In this document: piece after piece, positions 18,276 through 27,573 of the stretch
Layout: every line of letters starts with the position of its first letter
Position numbering within the stretch: position 1 is the stretch's first letter
Assembly (NCBI GenBank): GCA_964525045.1
Contig: CAZGFD010000001.1
Coordinates: 124,001 to 188,000, forward strand
Length of the DNA: 64,000 bases
Reading direction: 5' to 3'
Origin: G020348185 sp964525045
GTDB taxonomy: Bacteria; Nitrospirota; Nitrospiria; Nitrospirales; UBA8639
Notes under the pieces: generated by a model
The model's database searches: none
Seen by the model: only the letters and a program-made list of their open reading frames with translations
Told to the model about the DNA's origin: nothing
Made by a program: the position numbers and the translations under genes

Positions 18276-18331
18276 TGCTTTCATGAAATTACAAGGTTAA
18301 CTGACAGGAGTAATGGGGTAAGGGAGTCGTT

Positions 18332-18703
18332 ATGGCTAGAATTGCTGGTGTTGATCTTCCGATGGCAAAACGCATTGATGTGGGGCTCAGGTACATTTTT
18401 GGTATTGGTCCCGCTCGAGCTCGAGTTATTTTGCAAAAGACCGGTGTGGCTGGTGAAACCCGCGTTAAAGATCTTCGAGAAGAAGACATTGTGAAACTTC
18501 GTGAAACCATTGATCGAGAGTACGATGTTGAGGGTGACCTTCGGAAAGAGTTGACGATGGGCGTGAAACGTCTCATGGATATAGGAACCTATCGCGGGCT
18601 TCGACACCGAAAAAGTCTTCCAGTCCGAGGACAACGGAGTAAGACCAATGCGAGAACACGGAAGGGGAAACGGGCATCGATCGGCAGAGCCAAAAGTAAA
18701 TAA
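18332..18703 (+). CDS. rpsM: 30S ribosomal protein S13
   Basis: 123 aa. ARIAGVDLPMAKRIDVGLRY and GIGPARAR helix-hairpin-helix; C-terminal RGLRHRKSLPVRGQRSKTNA. It follows the palindromic repeat, with GGGAG before the ATG. Confidence 0.98.
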   Translation: MARIAGVDLPMAKRIDVGLRYIFGIGPARARVILQKTGVAGETRVKDLREEDIVKLRETIDREYDVEGDLRKELTMGVKRLMDIGTYRGLRHRKSLPVRGQRSKTNARTRKGKRASIGRAKSK

Positions 18704-18743
18704 TATTTTATGAGTTGCTGGGGGAGTCTCAAGGATTAATGAT

Positions 18744-19127
18744 ATGAGTGTAAAAAAAGGAAAGAAAAAAGAGCGCAAAGTTGTTCAGGTCGGCATTGTA
18801 CACATTCAGGCCTCATTCAATAACACGATTGTGACGATTACCGATATGACCGGTGGGACCGTCGCGTGGTCCAGTGCCGGCAGCCAGGGATTTAAGGGGT
18901 CGAGAAAAAGCACTCCATTTGCAGCAACTCGAGCCGGTGAAGCAGCGGCTCGAAAGGCTATGGAAAATGGTATGCGGCAAGTTGATGTGTATGTAAACGG
19001 ACCTGGTTCGGGCCGTGAGTCAGCTGTTCGGGCCCTTCAATCCGCCGGGTTGCGGGTCAACCTCATAAGGGATGTGACGCCGATTCCTCATAATGGGTGT
19101 CGCCCTCCAAAACGTAGAAGAGTGTAA
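18744..19127 (+). CDS. rpsK: 30S ribosomal protein S11
   Basis: 127 aa. HIQASFNNTIVTITD and the C-terminal RDVTPIPHNGCRPPKRRRV are diagnostic. The PHNG motif contains the Asn-Gly that forms isoaspartate in E. coli. Confidence 0.98.
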   Translation: MSVKKGKKKERKVVQVGIVHIQASFNNTIVTITDMTGGTVAWSSAGSQGFKGSRKSTPFAATRAGEAAARKAMENGMRQVDVYVNGPGSGRESAVRALQSAGLRVNLIRDVTPIPHNGCRPPKRRRV

Positions 19128-19190
19128 AGCGTGACTCATAGAGGAATTAAGGCTGCATGCGTACATTTTTGAAGAGAGGGAGGTAACAGC

Positions 19191-19820
19191 GTGGCCAAGT
19201 ATTCAGGACCCGTATGCCGTTTGTGTAGACGGGAAGGAGTAAAGTTATTTTTGAAGGGGACTCGCTGTATGTCAGAAAAATGCGCCATTGAGCGGCGGAG
19301 TTTTCCCCCGGGACAACATGGACAGTCGCGACGTGCCCGTGTGACCGAGTATGGACTCCAACTGCGGGAAAAACAGAAACTGCGTCGAGTCTACGGCATG
19401 CATGAACGGCAGTTTCTTGGTACCTTTCAAACCGCTGATCGCCGAGCGGGGATCACTGGTGAGAACTTGCTCAGTCTACTTGAAAGGCGGCTCGATAATG
19501 TGGTGTATCGTTTAGGGTTTGCCTCTTCCCGGAAGCAAGCTCGACAACTTGTCAATCATGGTCATGTCATTGTGAATGGTCGTAAGACAGACATCTCCTC
19601 TTTCGTGACCAAGATTGGGGATGTCATTATGATCAAGGAAAAAAGCCGTCAAATTCCAGGCATTCTATCAGCTTTGGAAGCAGCTGAGGGAAGGGGGGTT
19701 CCCAATTGGTTGGAACTTGACGGAACTGCCTTTCAAGGCAGCGTCCGTGCACTCCCCACAAAAGACGATATCGAAGTGTTGGTGAATGAGCAAATTGTGG
19801 TTGAACTATATTCACGATAA
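19191..19820 (+). CDS. rpsD: 30S ribosomal protein S4
   Basis: 209 aa, GTG start with GGGAGGTAACA upstream. Zinc-type N-terminus with C9, C12, C26 and C31, and S4 RNA-binding domain RRLDNVVYRLGFASSRKQAR. Primary 16S rRNA binder and, in some bacteria, autoregulator of the alpha operon. Confidence 0.97.
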   Translation: MAKYSGPVCRLCRREGVKLFLKGTRCMSEKCAIERRSFPPGQHGQSRRARVTEYGLQLREKQKLRRVYGMHERQFLGTFQTADRRAGITGENLLSLLERRLDNVVYRLGFASSRKQARQLVNHGHVIVNGRKTDISSFVTKIGDVIMIKEKSRQIPGILSALEAAEGRGVPNWLELDGTAFQGSVRALPTKDDIEVLVNEQIVVELYSR

Positions 19821-19902
19821 TGCTTGAACCTCTCATTTATGTATCCCAATTTGAGACGAGACGACATTATTTGGCCTGGAAAAAAGGGAGGAAGGGGGAG
19901 GT

Positions 19903-20895
19903 ATGATTAAAGGAATGAAGGATTTCCAGCTGCCGGCGCGGCTTGAAGTGGATAAGGAAACAGCCTCTCCAACGTACGGCAAGTTTATCGCCGAACCATT
20001 CGAGAGAGGATTTGGGACGACTATTGGGAATTCGCTTCGTCGGGTGTTGCTGTCCTCACTTCCGGGGGCAGCGGTCACTTCGGTCAAGATTGAAGGGGTC
20101 TTTCATGAATTTTCTACGATTCCTGGTGTGACCGAAGATGTAACCATCATTATTTTAAACATTAAGAGTTTAAGATTAAAATTGCATGCCGATAAACCGA
20201 AAGCGATTCACTTGAAAAAGAAAGGGCCGGGTGAAGTCCGAGCTTCTGACATTACTGAAGATCCGGATGTGACCGTGCTGAATCCGGACCTCCACATTGC
20301 GACGCTTGACAAAGACGGGGTGTTGGACGTGGAAATGATTGTGAAGCCTGGGCGGGGATATGTTCCAGCTGAACGCAATAAAGAAGAGGGGCTTCCCATC
20401 GGAGTCATCCCCGTCGATTCAATTTTTTCACCGATCAAACGAGTAAATTTCCTGGTGGAGAGTGCACGTGTGGGTCGTGTGACGGACTATGATAAACTGA
20501 ATCTTGAGGTGTGGACCGACGGAAGTGTCTTGCCCCAGGAGAGTATCGCCACAGCGGCCTCAATTCTTAGAGATCACTTAGATATTTGTATCCCGAGTGA
20601 AGAACTTGGCGAGAAGAAGCGGGAAGTCAAGCCTGAAGATGTAGATGCGGAAGTGAATCAGAATCTCTTCCGAAGTGTGAATGAACTTGAGCTTTCGGTT
20701 CGTGCAGCGAATTGTCTCAAAAATGCGAATATTAAAACCATTGCGGATTTGGTACAAAAAACAGAGAATGAAATGTTAAAAACCAAAAACTTTGGTAAAA
20801 AGTCACTCAATGAAATTAAGGAAGTATTAGCCGAAATGGGGCTGGAACTTGGCATTAAACTGAATGAACTCACAGGGGCGGAAGATAAAGTCTAA
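19903..20895 (+). CDS. rpoA: RNA polymerase alpha subunit
   Basis: 330 aa. N-terminal dimerisation domain (FIAEPFERGFGTTIGNSLRR) and C-terminal domain with LSVRAANCLKNANIKTIADL, which includes the arginine used for UP-element contact. ATG after GGGGGAGGT. Confidence 0.98.
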   Translation: MIKGMKDFQLPARLEVDKETASPTYGKFIAEPFERGFGTTIGNSLRRVLLSSLPGAAVTSVKIEGVFHEFSTIPGVTEDVTIIILNIKSLRLKLHADKPKAIHLKKKGPGEVRASDITEDPDVTVLNPDLHIATLDKDGVLDVEMIVKPGRGYVPAERNKEEGLPIGVIPVDSIFSPIKRVNFLVESARVGRVTDYDKLNLEVWTDGSVLPQESIATAASILRDHLDICIPSEELGEKKREVKPEDVDAEVNQNLFRSVNELELSVRAANCLKNANIKTIADLVQKTENEMLKTKNFGKKSLNEIKEVLAEMGLELGIKLNELTGAEDKV

Positions 20896-20925
20896 AAGAG
20901 CTCCGTAGGGAAAAAGGATCGCATC

Positions 20926-21339
20926 GTGCGTCATCGAAAAAAAGGTAGACAGTTAGGGAGAAACACCAAGCATCGCAAGGCCTTGTTCCGTAATCTTTTG
21001 ACGGCATTATTCGAACATGAACGTATCGAGACCACGGAAGCCAAGGCGAAGGAATTGCGGGGGTTGACCGATAAAGTCATTTCCCTCGGGAAGGAAGGGA
21101 CCTTACATGCACGCCGTCGTGCGCTTAGCATGTTGCAAAGCAAAGCGATGGTTGCCAAATTGTTCAGTGATGTGGCTGCGCGATTTAGTAATCGCTCGGG
21201 TGGATATACAAGGACTATCAAAACCCGGAGGCGACCCGGGGATGCCGCCGAAATGGTTGCTATTGAACTTATTGAGCGAGGCGCAACGGCACCCACTCCT
21301 ACCCCAGCTACACCTACTCCCGCAACCGAAGGCAACTAG
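20926..21339 (+). CDS. rplQ: 50S ribosomal protein L17
   Basis: 137 aa, GTG start. RHRKKGRQLGRNTKHRKALF and KEGTLHARRRALSML are typical. Ends with a proline/threonine-rich tail (PTPTPATPTPATEGN) of unknown role. Last gene of the ribosomal superoperon. Confidence 0.97.
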   Translation: MRHRKKGRQLGRNTKHRKALFRNLLTALFEHERIETTEAKAKELRGLTDKVISLGKEGTLHARRRALSMLQSKAMVAKLFSDVAARFSNRSGGYTRTIKTRRRPGDAAEMVAIELIERGATAPTPTPATPTPATEGN

Positions 21340-21689
21340 TCACTTCGTTCTAAGTTCGTCAACATCTCTCCTATTTACAGGTCATTGTCGTAGACGGATA
21401 TCCAAGCCGGGCTCCTTGCGGAGGCCGGTCTATGGATCTCTCCTTTATTTACTTGACATAAATGCTGTGCTAAAATTTTTATAAGGGTTTTTTCTGATTT
21501 TATCTTGCTTGAACGTCTGAAGGAATTGTCCATCTTTCCTCGCTAAAAAAACTTAGTTAAAAAGAAGTAAGGTTCACGATTCAAGTTAAAACAGAAATAT
21601 TCAGTCCATTTCACGGGAAAGTACGAGCCGGGAGCAATTAACGATCTCAACCTGCCCTTTTTTACCCTCTCATCAGTTATAATGTCCAA
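21340..21689. other. Gene-free spacer between rplQ and lptC
   Basis: 350 bp without a convincing ORF. A hairpin CCGGGCTCC-TTGC-GGAGGCCGG (21407-21428, one mismatch) lacks a T-run, so it is only a weak terminator candidate for the alpha operon. TTGACA at 21453-21458 with TTTTAT 18 bp downstream is a possible promoter for the lpt-rpoN operon, with a leader of about 200 nt. TATAAT at 21678 lies 12 bp before the lptC start without a good -35 box. Confidence 0.4.
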
Positions 21690-22256
21690 ATGAGATCGCA
21701 AAAAGTCCGATGGGGATTAACCTTCCTTATTCTTATTATGGCTGTTTTTATTGGCCACCGGGTCTATACCCATATGGAGAAGACAGCCCCTCCGGCGGTT
21801 CATTCTTCCACAGAAATTCGTCCAGCAGATGCATGGATACAAGGATTTACCTATCGACAAACCCAAGCCGGAGTTGCCAAATGGGAGGTCCTGGCCAAAC
21901 GTGCCCGGGTCATTCAAGCGGCAAATCAGGCCTTCCTCGAAGAGGTCACGGTTCACCTCTTCGAAAAAGATGAGCCACAGATGACAGTCGAAGCTGACAG
22001 AGGAACGATCAATACCAAATCAAAAAACATTGACCTTACCAATCAAAAGGATTTTCTGTCTGTCCGGTTAAATAATGGATATACAATATATTCCAAGCAT
22101 TTACAGTGGGATGAATCTTCCCGCGAGGTAAAAAGTGGAACTCCCGTGGTGATTAAAGGAAAAGGACTCACTGTGACAGGGACCGGTTTGGTTGGCAACG
22201 TCGATGAACAAGAGTTTCAAATCTTGTCAAATGTTCGAGCAGAGGTTTCGTCATAA
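21690..22256 (+). CDS. lptC: LPS export ABC transporter periplasmic protein LptC
   Basis: Inner-membrane-anchored bridge protein of the Lpt machine, 188 aa. One N-terminal transmembrane helix (residues 9-27), then a beta-jellyroll domain with the typical alternating strands (GFTYRQTQAGVAKWEVLAKR, VEADRGTINTKS). No clear Shine-Dalgarno sequence precedes the ATG. First gene of lptC-lptA-lptB-rpoN-rapZ. Confidence 0.93.
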   Translation: MRSQKVRWGLTFLILIMAVFIGHRVYTHMEKTAPPAVHSSTEIRPADAWIQGFTYRQTQAGVAKWEVLAKRARVIQAANQAFLEEVTVHLFEKDEPQMTVEADRGTINTKSKNIDLTNQKDFLSVRLNNGYTIYSKHLQWDESSREVKSGTPVVIKGKGLTVTGTGLVGNVDEQEFQILSNVRAEVSS

Positions 22257-22257
22257 C

Positions 22258-22770
22258 ATGGCAGGGATATTGAGGAACATTTTGGTCATTGGCCTGGTGA
22301 TATGTGGGGTCAGTCTTTCCTCTGCGATTGCCGCAAAAAATCCACCCACCACCATCACCTCGGAAACCATGATCGCCAACAATAAGGAGGGAACGGTCAT
22401 ATTTAAGGGGAAGGTTCATTTAATCCAGGCCGATTTGGTCGTCGATGCGGATGAAATGATCGTTCGATTTTCAACAGATCAGCCGGCTCAAGCCGCCGAG
22501 AGCCAATCACCCGGTCAGGGCGGCAAAAGAAAAATTAGTGTCATCGAAGCGAAAGGCAATGTTGTCATTGTAAAAGGTGAAGGAAGAGCGACTTGTGGCC
22601 ATGCAGTCTATTTTAAGGATGAGGAAAGGATCATCCTTACCGAATCGCCTGTGGCCTGGCAGGGCGGAACGCGTGTCAGTGGACCCAAAATGACCATGTA
22701 CCTTAAAGAAGATCGGAGCGTAGTGGAGGGTGGAACCAATGTGTTGATTGAGGAGCAAGAAGGCATTTAG
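22258..22770 (+). CDS. lptA: Lipopolysaccharide transport protein LptA
   Basis: Periplasmic LPS bridge, 170 aa from ATG 22258. The frame extends upstream inside lptC, but this start gives a clean signal peptide (GILRNILVIGLVICGVSLSS, cut near AIAA). OstA/LptA fold with ITSETMIANNKEGTVIFKG and EAKGNVVIVKGEGRATCG. One base separates it from lptC. Confidence 0.93.
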   Translation: MAGILRNILVIGLVICGVSLSSAIAAKNPPTTITSETMIANNKEGTVIFKGKVHLIQADLVVDADEMIVRFSTDQPAQAAESQSPGQGGKRKISVIEAKGNVVIVKGEGRATCGHAVYFKDEERIILTESPVAWQGGTRVSGPKMTMYLKEDRSVVEGGTNVLIEEQEGI

Positions 22771-22796
22771 ATCCGCGGGCAAACCCATCCTGCCAT

Positions 22797-23546
22797 ATGA
22801 ATTCTCCCAGTGATTCAAAACGCCAATACCAAATTCGGGCTGAAGGACTTAGAAAAAGTTTCAAAAGGCGGGAGGTGGTTCGGGGGGTTGACCTGGAACT
22901 CCAAGCCGGAGAAATTGTGGGCTTGTTGGGCCCCAATGGTGCGGGAAAGACGACCATTTTTGATATGGTGGTGGGATTGTGTCAACCGGATCAGGGGCGC
23001 ATCATTCTCAACGGCAAAGCCATTACACACCTTCCCATGTACCAGCGGGCACGTCGGGGGGTTGGGTATTTACCTCAGGAGCCGTCGGTGTTTCGTCGCC
23101 TATCCGTCGAGCAGAATATTCTGGCTGTGTTGGAGACGCTTCATCTCTCCGTGGATCAAAGCAGGAGCCGTTTGGAGGAATTGCTCCGTGAATTGAGCCT
23201 CCAACCTCTTAGAAAAAACGGGGCATTTACGCTATCCGGGGGTGAACGGCGTCGTTTGGAAATTACGAGAGCCTTAGCCACTGGTCCGAGATTTCTCCTT
23301 TTGGATGAGCCGTTTGCGGGTATAGATCCGATTGCCGTTGGTGAAATCCAGGATATTATCATCAGGCTGACACAAAAACAGATTGGCATTTTGATTACCG
23401 ACCATAATGTTCAAGAAACGCTTTCCATTACAGATCGAGCGTATATAATTAACGAAGGGACCATCCTTGAGGCTGGCTCCCCTGCCACGATCGTGAATAG
23501 CCAAAAAGCCAGGGCCGTGTACCTGGGTGAGCGATTTAAGTTGTAA
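22797..23546 (+). CDS. lptB: LPS export ABC transporter ATP-binding protein LptB
   Basis: Cytoplasmic ATPase, 249 aa. Walker A GPNGAGKTT, Q-loop YLPQEPSVFRRL, signature LSGGERRR, Walker B LLLDEPFAGIDP and H-switch ITDHNVQ, all typical of LptB. LptF and LptG are not in the window. Confidence 0.97.
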   Translation: MNSPSDSKRQYQIRAEGLRKSFKRREVVRGVDLELQAGEIVGLLGPNGAGKTTIFDMVVGLCQPDQGRIILNGKAITHLPMYQRARRGVGYLPQEPSVFRRLSVEQNILAVLETLHLSVDQSRSRLEELLRELSLQPLRKNGAFTLSGGERRRLEITRALATGPRFLLLDEPFAGIDPIAVGEIQDIIIRLTQKQIGILITDHNVQETLSITDRAYIINEGTILEAGSPATIVNSQKARAVYLGERFKL

Positions 23547-23570
23547 GTATTCAATACCAAGACCAGTTGT

Positions 23571-25082
23571 ATGGATATACGCCTAGAGCCTCGACTCAGC
23601 CAAAAGCTGGTGATGACACCCCAGTTGCAACAGGCTATAAAGTTGTTGCAGCTCAACCGTTTGGAATTACAGCAAGTCTTGTCGCAACACCTTGATGAAA
23701 ATGTCTTGTTGGAAGATTTGACGAATGACGTGCAGGAAGAGGAAACCATTCAAGAAGAAGAAAGCTCAGAGACAAAAGAGCGAGAGAATGAAGAGGCCGC
23801 CCTGCCGGATGAGAGGGAAAACAAAGAGGAACCACCAGATTTCGAACCCTACTCTCCCGAAGATTGGGAGAATTTTGAGAACGATTGGCGACCAGGACCC
23901 CTGAATCAGGTTTCTGCCTCTGATGATGATCTCCCCTCCTATGAGCAAACGCTGACTAAACCGACTTCTCTTGAGGAGCATGTTGAATGGCAAATGCGAC
24001 TGTCTTCTCTGGAGGGATCCGATAGAGTCATTGGAAGATCGATCGTGGGCAATTTGGATGAGGATGGGTACCTTAGAGTTCCTCTTCAGGAAATTGCTGA
24101 AGACGCGCAAGCTCCCCTCGAAGCGGTTGAAAACGTCCTGAGTCATATCCAGACCTTTGACCCGCCGGGAGTCGGGGCCCGCGACTTACGCGAATGTTTA
24201 CTGATCCAGCTCAACCATCTCGAACGGGATCCTATCGGCATAGGGCATGGGGATCATGCTTCGACAAATGGGAGCCTTGCCAAAGCCATTGTGTCGGATT
24301 ATTTGCTTGATTTGCAAAAGAAACGGTATGCCAATATTGCCAAGGCCTTAAATGTTTCGGTCGATGAAGTGTATGAAGCCGTCAGAGTCATTGAAGGGTT
24401 GGAACCCAAACCAGGACGCCCGTATTTTTCTGATAGTAATACCATTATTATTCCAGATGTGTATGTCATGAAACATGAGGGTGAGTGGGTGGTCTTGTTG
24501 AATGAGGACGGACTGCCAAGGTTACGAATTAGCCCTTACTACCGCCGCCTGATGACCAACCAAACTGAAGATCCTGATTCCACTAAAGCCTATCTCCAGG
24601 AGAAGCTCCGTGGTGCCCAATGGATTATTCGAAGTATCGATCAACGAAATAAAACCATTGTGAAAGTTGTCACGAGCCTCGTGAAATTTCAGGAAGAATT
24701 TTTAGAAAAAGGCATTCAACATCTTCGACCATTAGTGCTGAAGCAAGTTGCCGAGGACGTTGAAATGCATGAGTCCACGATAAGTCGAGTCACCACTAAT
24801 AAGTACATGCATTGTCCGCAAGGCATTTTTGAGCTGAAGTTTTTTTTCAACGCGGGTATTCCAAGGGCTGATAACAGGGGCGAAGAGATTTCTTCGGTGA
24901 CCGTCATGGAAATGATCCGGGAAATGGTGACTCAGGAAGACGCCTCTCATCCATTGAAAGACCAGGAAATTGTTGCCCGTCTTCGAGGGAAGGGTATTCT
25001 CATTGCCCGCCGCACCGTTGCGAAATATAGAGCAGAGTTGCATATTTCCTCCGCCAGCCAACGAAAACGAATTTCTTATTGA
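23571..25082 (+). CDS. rpoN: RNA polymerase sigma-54 factor
   Basis: 503 aa. Region I glutamine-rich start (LSQKLVMTPQLQQAIKLLQ), acidic region II (about residues 50-105), core-binding region, helix-turn-helix and the RpoN box ARRTVAKYRAEL near the C-terminus, which reads the -24 element. Located after lptB as in many Gram-negative bacteria; the hpf gene that often follows is absent. Confidence 0.98.
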   Translation: MDIRLEPRLSQKLVMTPQLQQAIKLLQLNRLELQQVLSQHLDENVLLEDLTNDVQEEETIQEEESSETKERENEEAALPDERENKEEPPDFEPYSPEDWENFENDWRPGPLNQVSASDDDLPSYEQTLTKPTSLEEHVEWQMRLSSLEGSDRVIGRSIVGNLDEDGYLRVPLQEIAEDAQAPLEAVENVLSHIQTFDPPGVGARDLRECLLIQLNHLERDPIGIGHGDHASTNGSLAKAIVSDYLLDLQKKRYANIAKALNVSVDEVYEAVRVIEGLEPKPGRPYFSDSNTIIIPDVYVMKHEGEWVVLLNEDGLPRLRISPYYRRLMTNQTEDPDSTKAYLQEKLRGAQWIIRSIDQRNKTIVKVVTSLVKFQEEFLEKGIQHLRPLVLKQVAEDVEMHESTISRVTTNKYMHCPQGIFELKFFFNAGIPRADNRGEEISSVTVMEMIREMVTQEDASHPLKDQEIVARLRGKGILIARRTVAKYRAELHISSASQRKRISY

Positions 25083-25134
25083 TCCTGCCTAAGATCTCCA
25101 AATTTTCTTATTCTCTCCTGAGGCTTGAAGGACC

Positions 25135-26037
25135 ATGAACACCGGCCATTCCCCAAATCTTCGCTTTGTGGTTGTGACGGGCGCTTCCGGATCTGGGAAA
25201 ACGCAGGCTCTTAAGTGCCTGGAAGATTTAGGGTTTTTTTGTGTCGATAATCTTCCTCCGGCTTTGCTGCCCAAATTTACAGAACTTTGTGTTCAACGGG
25301 GAGAAGAGGTTCGCAATGTGGCTCTGGGAATTGATATACGAGAAAGGGGATTTTTTGAGGATTTTACGAGCAATCTTGCCCACCTGAAAGAGACCGGGTA
25401 TCGGGTGGATTTGCTGTTTCTCGAAGCGCAGGATGAGGTTCTTGTCCGCCGATTTTCTGAATCCCGTCGGCCTCACCCCCTTCTTCCTCAGCAACCGATC
25501 ATAGATGGGATCCGTCTTGAACGATTGCGGCTTTTTGAGGTACGCAGTCAGGCTGACCGTATTGTCGATACTTCTGAATTTACTGTTCATGACATTAAGG
25601 AATGGGTCACACGTCATTACAGTGAACGAGATCAAGGCCAAAGGATGAAAGTGACCATTCTTACTTTTGGGTATAAATACGGTCTTCCGTATGATGTCGA
25701 TATGGTCTTTGACGTACGATTTTTGCGGAATCCGCATTTTGTGCAGGCCCTCAATCCCCTGACGGGCGAACATGAGCAGGTTCAACAATATGTGCTCGAA
25801 ACCGAGGAAGCCAAAACGTTTCTCTCACATGTGAATGAATTGTTCGCCTTTCTCTTACCCCTGTTTGAACGAGAAAATCGAAGTTATTTGACGATTGCGA
25901 TTGGATGCACGGGAGGCCGTCACCGCTCGGTTACCATTGCCGTTCGTTTGCAGGACATGCTTGGCCAATTGGGGTATGAAGTCGAAATTCGACACCGGGA
26001 AATCCAGCAAGCGACTATCCCCATCCCTTCCCCATAA
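25135..26037 (+). CDS. rapZ: RNase adapter protein RapZ
   Basis: 300 aa, P-loop protein (formerly YvcJ/YhbJ). Walker A GASGSGKTQALK at residues 15-26, DLGFFCVDNLPP, and the C-terminal domain with IGCTGGRHRSVTIAVRL. In E. coli it delivers GlmZ RNA to RNase E and senses glucosamine-6-phosphate; its role here is inferred from family. Confidence 0.95.
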   Translation: MNTGHSPNLRFVVVTGASGSGKTQALKCLEDLGFFCVDNLPPALLPKFTELCVQRGEEVRNVALGIDIRERGFFEDFTSNLAHLKETGYRVDLLFLEAQDEVLVRRFSESRRPHPLLPQQPIIDGIRLERLRLFEVRSQADRIVDTSEFTVHDIKEWVTRHYSERDQGQRMKVTILTFGYKYGLPYDVDMVFDVRFLRNPHFVQALNPLTGEHEQVQQYVLETEEAKTFLSHVNELFAFLLPLFERENRSYLTIAIGCTGGRHRSVTIAVRLQDMLGQLGYEVEIRHREIQQATIPIPSP

Positions 26038-26463
26038 ACCTGTGTTGACCCTATCCTCCGCTGGCAATGTGTATGAAATAAAGTCAGCGGCTTTCCCTTG
26101 CCTTTGTCAAACCAGGCCAATCCTACAGCTAGAAATTTGAACATTGCACATATTTTCCCGAATTCCACGTTTTGTTGGCAGAACGTAACTTACCGGTTCA
26201 TTTCCCGCTATCAGTGTGACCCGGAATGGGACTGTTCCGTGCAAGAATCATCAGGGCAAAATCCATTTAGGCACGTAAAAATATGTTAAGTTTTGGCTTT
26301 TATCTTTCGAATAGAAAAAAGAAGAATCGACGTTCCTCATCACCGAGCCATCCCCAACGGGGATGGAGACGATAGATTTGTGGCCTTTTCCCCAGCCCCT
26401 GAAGGGAATCATTCACGTCCAATAACCTTGTGTTAGCACCTTCCGACAAGAATACAGAAAAAA
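26038..26463. other. Gene-free spacer before pilM
   Basis: 426 bp with no convincing ORF. It contains a short perfect hairpin at 26348-26366 (CCATCCCC, loop AAC, GGGGATGG) that resembles a CRISPR-repeat stem but occurs once only. TTGACC at 26044 near the rapZ stop has no good -10 partner. I see no sigma-54 -24/-12 element that fits. The pil operon promoter probably lies here but was not identified. Confidence 0.4.
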
Positions 26464-27573
26464 GTGGGCTTTTTATCAAAGGTTTGGCTACGCTTCTACA
26501 AAAGTCTAAAGCGTCCCTCGTTTTGGCAAGGTGACCCGCTGATCGGGTTAGATATCGGGTCTCACACTATTAAGTTAGTTCAAATCACCTCAAACCATGG
26601 AAGATGGCAACTCCTCTATTGTGGGGTAAAGTCTCTCCCATGGCCAACGAGTGAAGAAGACAGGGGGAATTCCGAAATGGCCATAGAGGACGCCATTAGA
26701 GAACTTGTTCGGGAAGGTCACCTTCTTCAGACAAATGTTGCCTGTTCAATCAGGGGACCCTCAGTGATGGTCAAATCTATTCAAGTGCCCCTCATGACGG
26801 CCTCGGAATTGGATGAGCACTTAAGATGGGAAATGGACCAGTATATTCCGTCTGATGTCAGGGATATCTATTGGGATTATCATATCCCGAACCTCGGGCA
26901 TCGAAACATTCCCGAGGCGATGATGTCGGTGCTTCTCGTTGCCGTAAAGAAAGAAACGGTTCATAAGCGGGTAGAACTCATTCAACGTTCGGGATTAAAT
27001 CCCATTGTCGTGGATGTCGATGCCCTCGCACTCTGTAATTTTTACGCGTTTAATTATAAACACGATGGCCCCCATAACATATTGTTGATCCATGTGAGTC
27101 CCAGTGGAGTGGGTATGAGTGTGATGAACGAAGGGGTTCCGGTATTTATGAGGGAAATTGAAGTAGGTGGAGATGGGTATCGAGATCTCATGGAGCATAC
27201 CGTGAGAAATTCTCTAAAAGAGAAGCTGTGCGGTGATGCGGCACACAGTGCTGAATCATCAGAAATCCGCTTGAAAGAGGTGTATAGGGAGGTTTCAAAA
27301 GAAGTAAACAACACAATCGAATACTGTTCCGATATGGACCCGCCGTACAGCATTCAGAAGCTGTTCCTCTGTGGGGGATATGCGGGGGTTCCCGGCTTTG
27401 CCAAGACCCTGGAAGCCGAGGTGAATCTGCCACTAGCATTCATAGATCCCTGCAAGAAGCTGGATGTTCATTCAAATGTAGAGGGCCGAGAATCGATTCA
27501 GAGGATTGATCTTTTAAGCGGGGTGGCGATTGGTCTCGCTTTGCGTGGTACCTGTACGGATGATCAAAGTTAA
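26464..27573 (+). CDS. pilM: Type IV pilus assembly protein PilM
   Basis: Cytoplasmic actin-like ATPase of the pilus alignment complex, 369 aa, GTG start. Nucleotide-binding signature LIGLDIGSHTIKLVQI at residues 25-40, SHS2-type insert, and phosphate-binding LFLCGGYAGVPGFAKTLE near residue 300. Binds the PilN N-terminus. The ribosome-binding site is weak. First gene of pilM-N-O-P. Confidence 0.95.
   Translation: MGFLSKVWLRFYKSLKRPSFWQGDPLIGLDIGSHTIKLVQITSNHGRWQLLYCGVKSLPWPTSEEDRGNSEMAIEDAIRELVREGHLLQTNVACSIRGPSVMVKSIQVPLMTASELDEHLRWEMDQYIPSDVRDIYWDYHIPNLGHRNIPEAMMSVLLVAVKKETVHKRVELIQRSGLNPIVVDVDALALCNFYAFNYKHDGPHNILLIHVSPSGVGMSVMNEGVPVFMREIEVGGDGYRDLMEHTVRNSLKEKLCGDAAHSAESSEIRLKEVYREVSKEVNNTIEYCSDMDPPYSIQKLFLCGGYAGVPGFAKTLEAEVNLPLAFIDPCKKLDVHSNVEGRESIQRIDLLSGVAIGLALRGTCTDDQS

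Noticed and set aside
26348..26366. Hairpin resembling the stem of a CRISPR repeat
   Set aside because: Only one copy exists; there is no array, spacer pattern or cas gene in the window.
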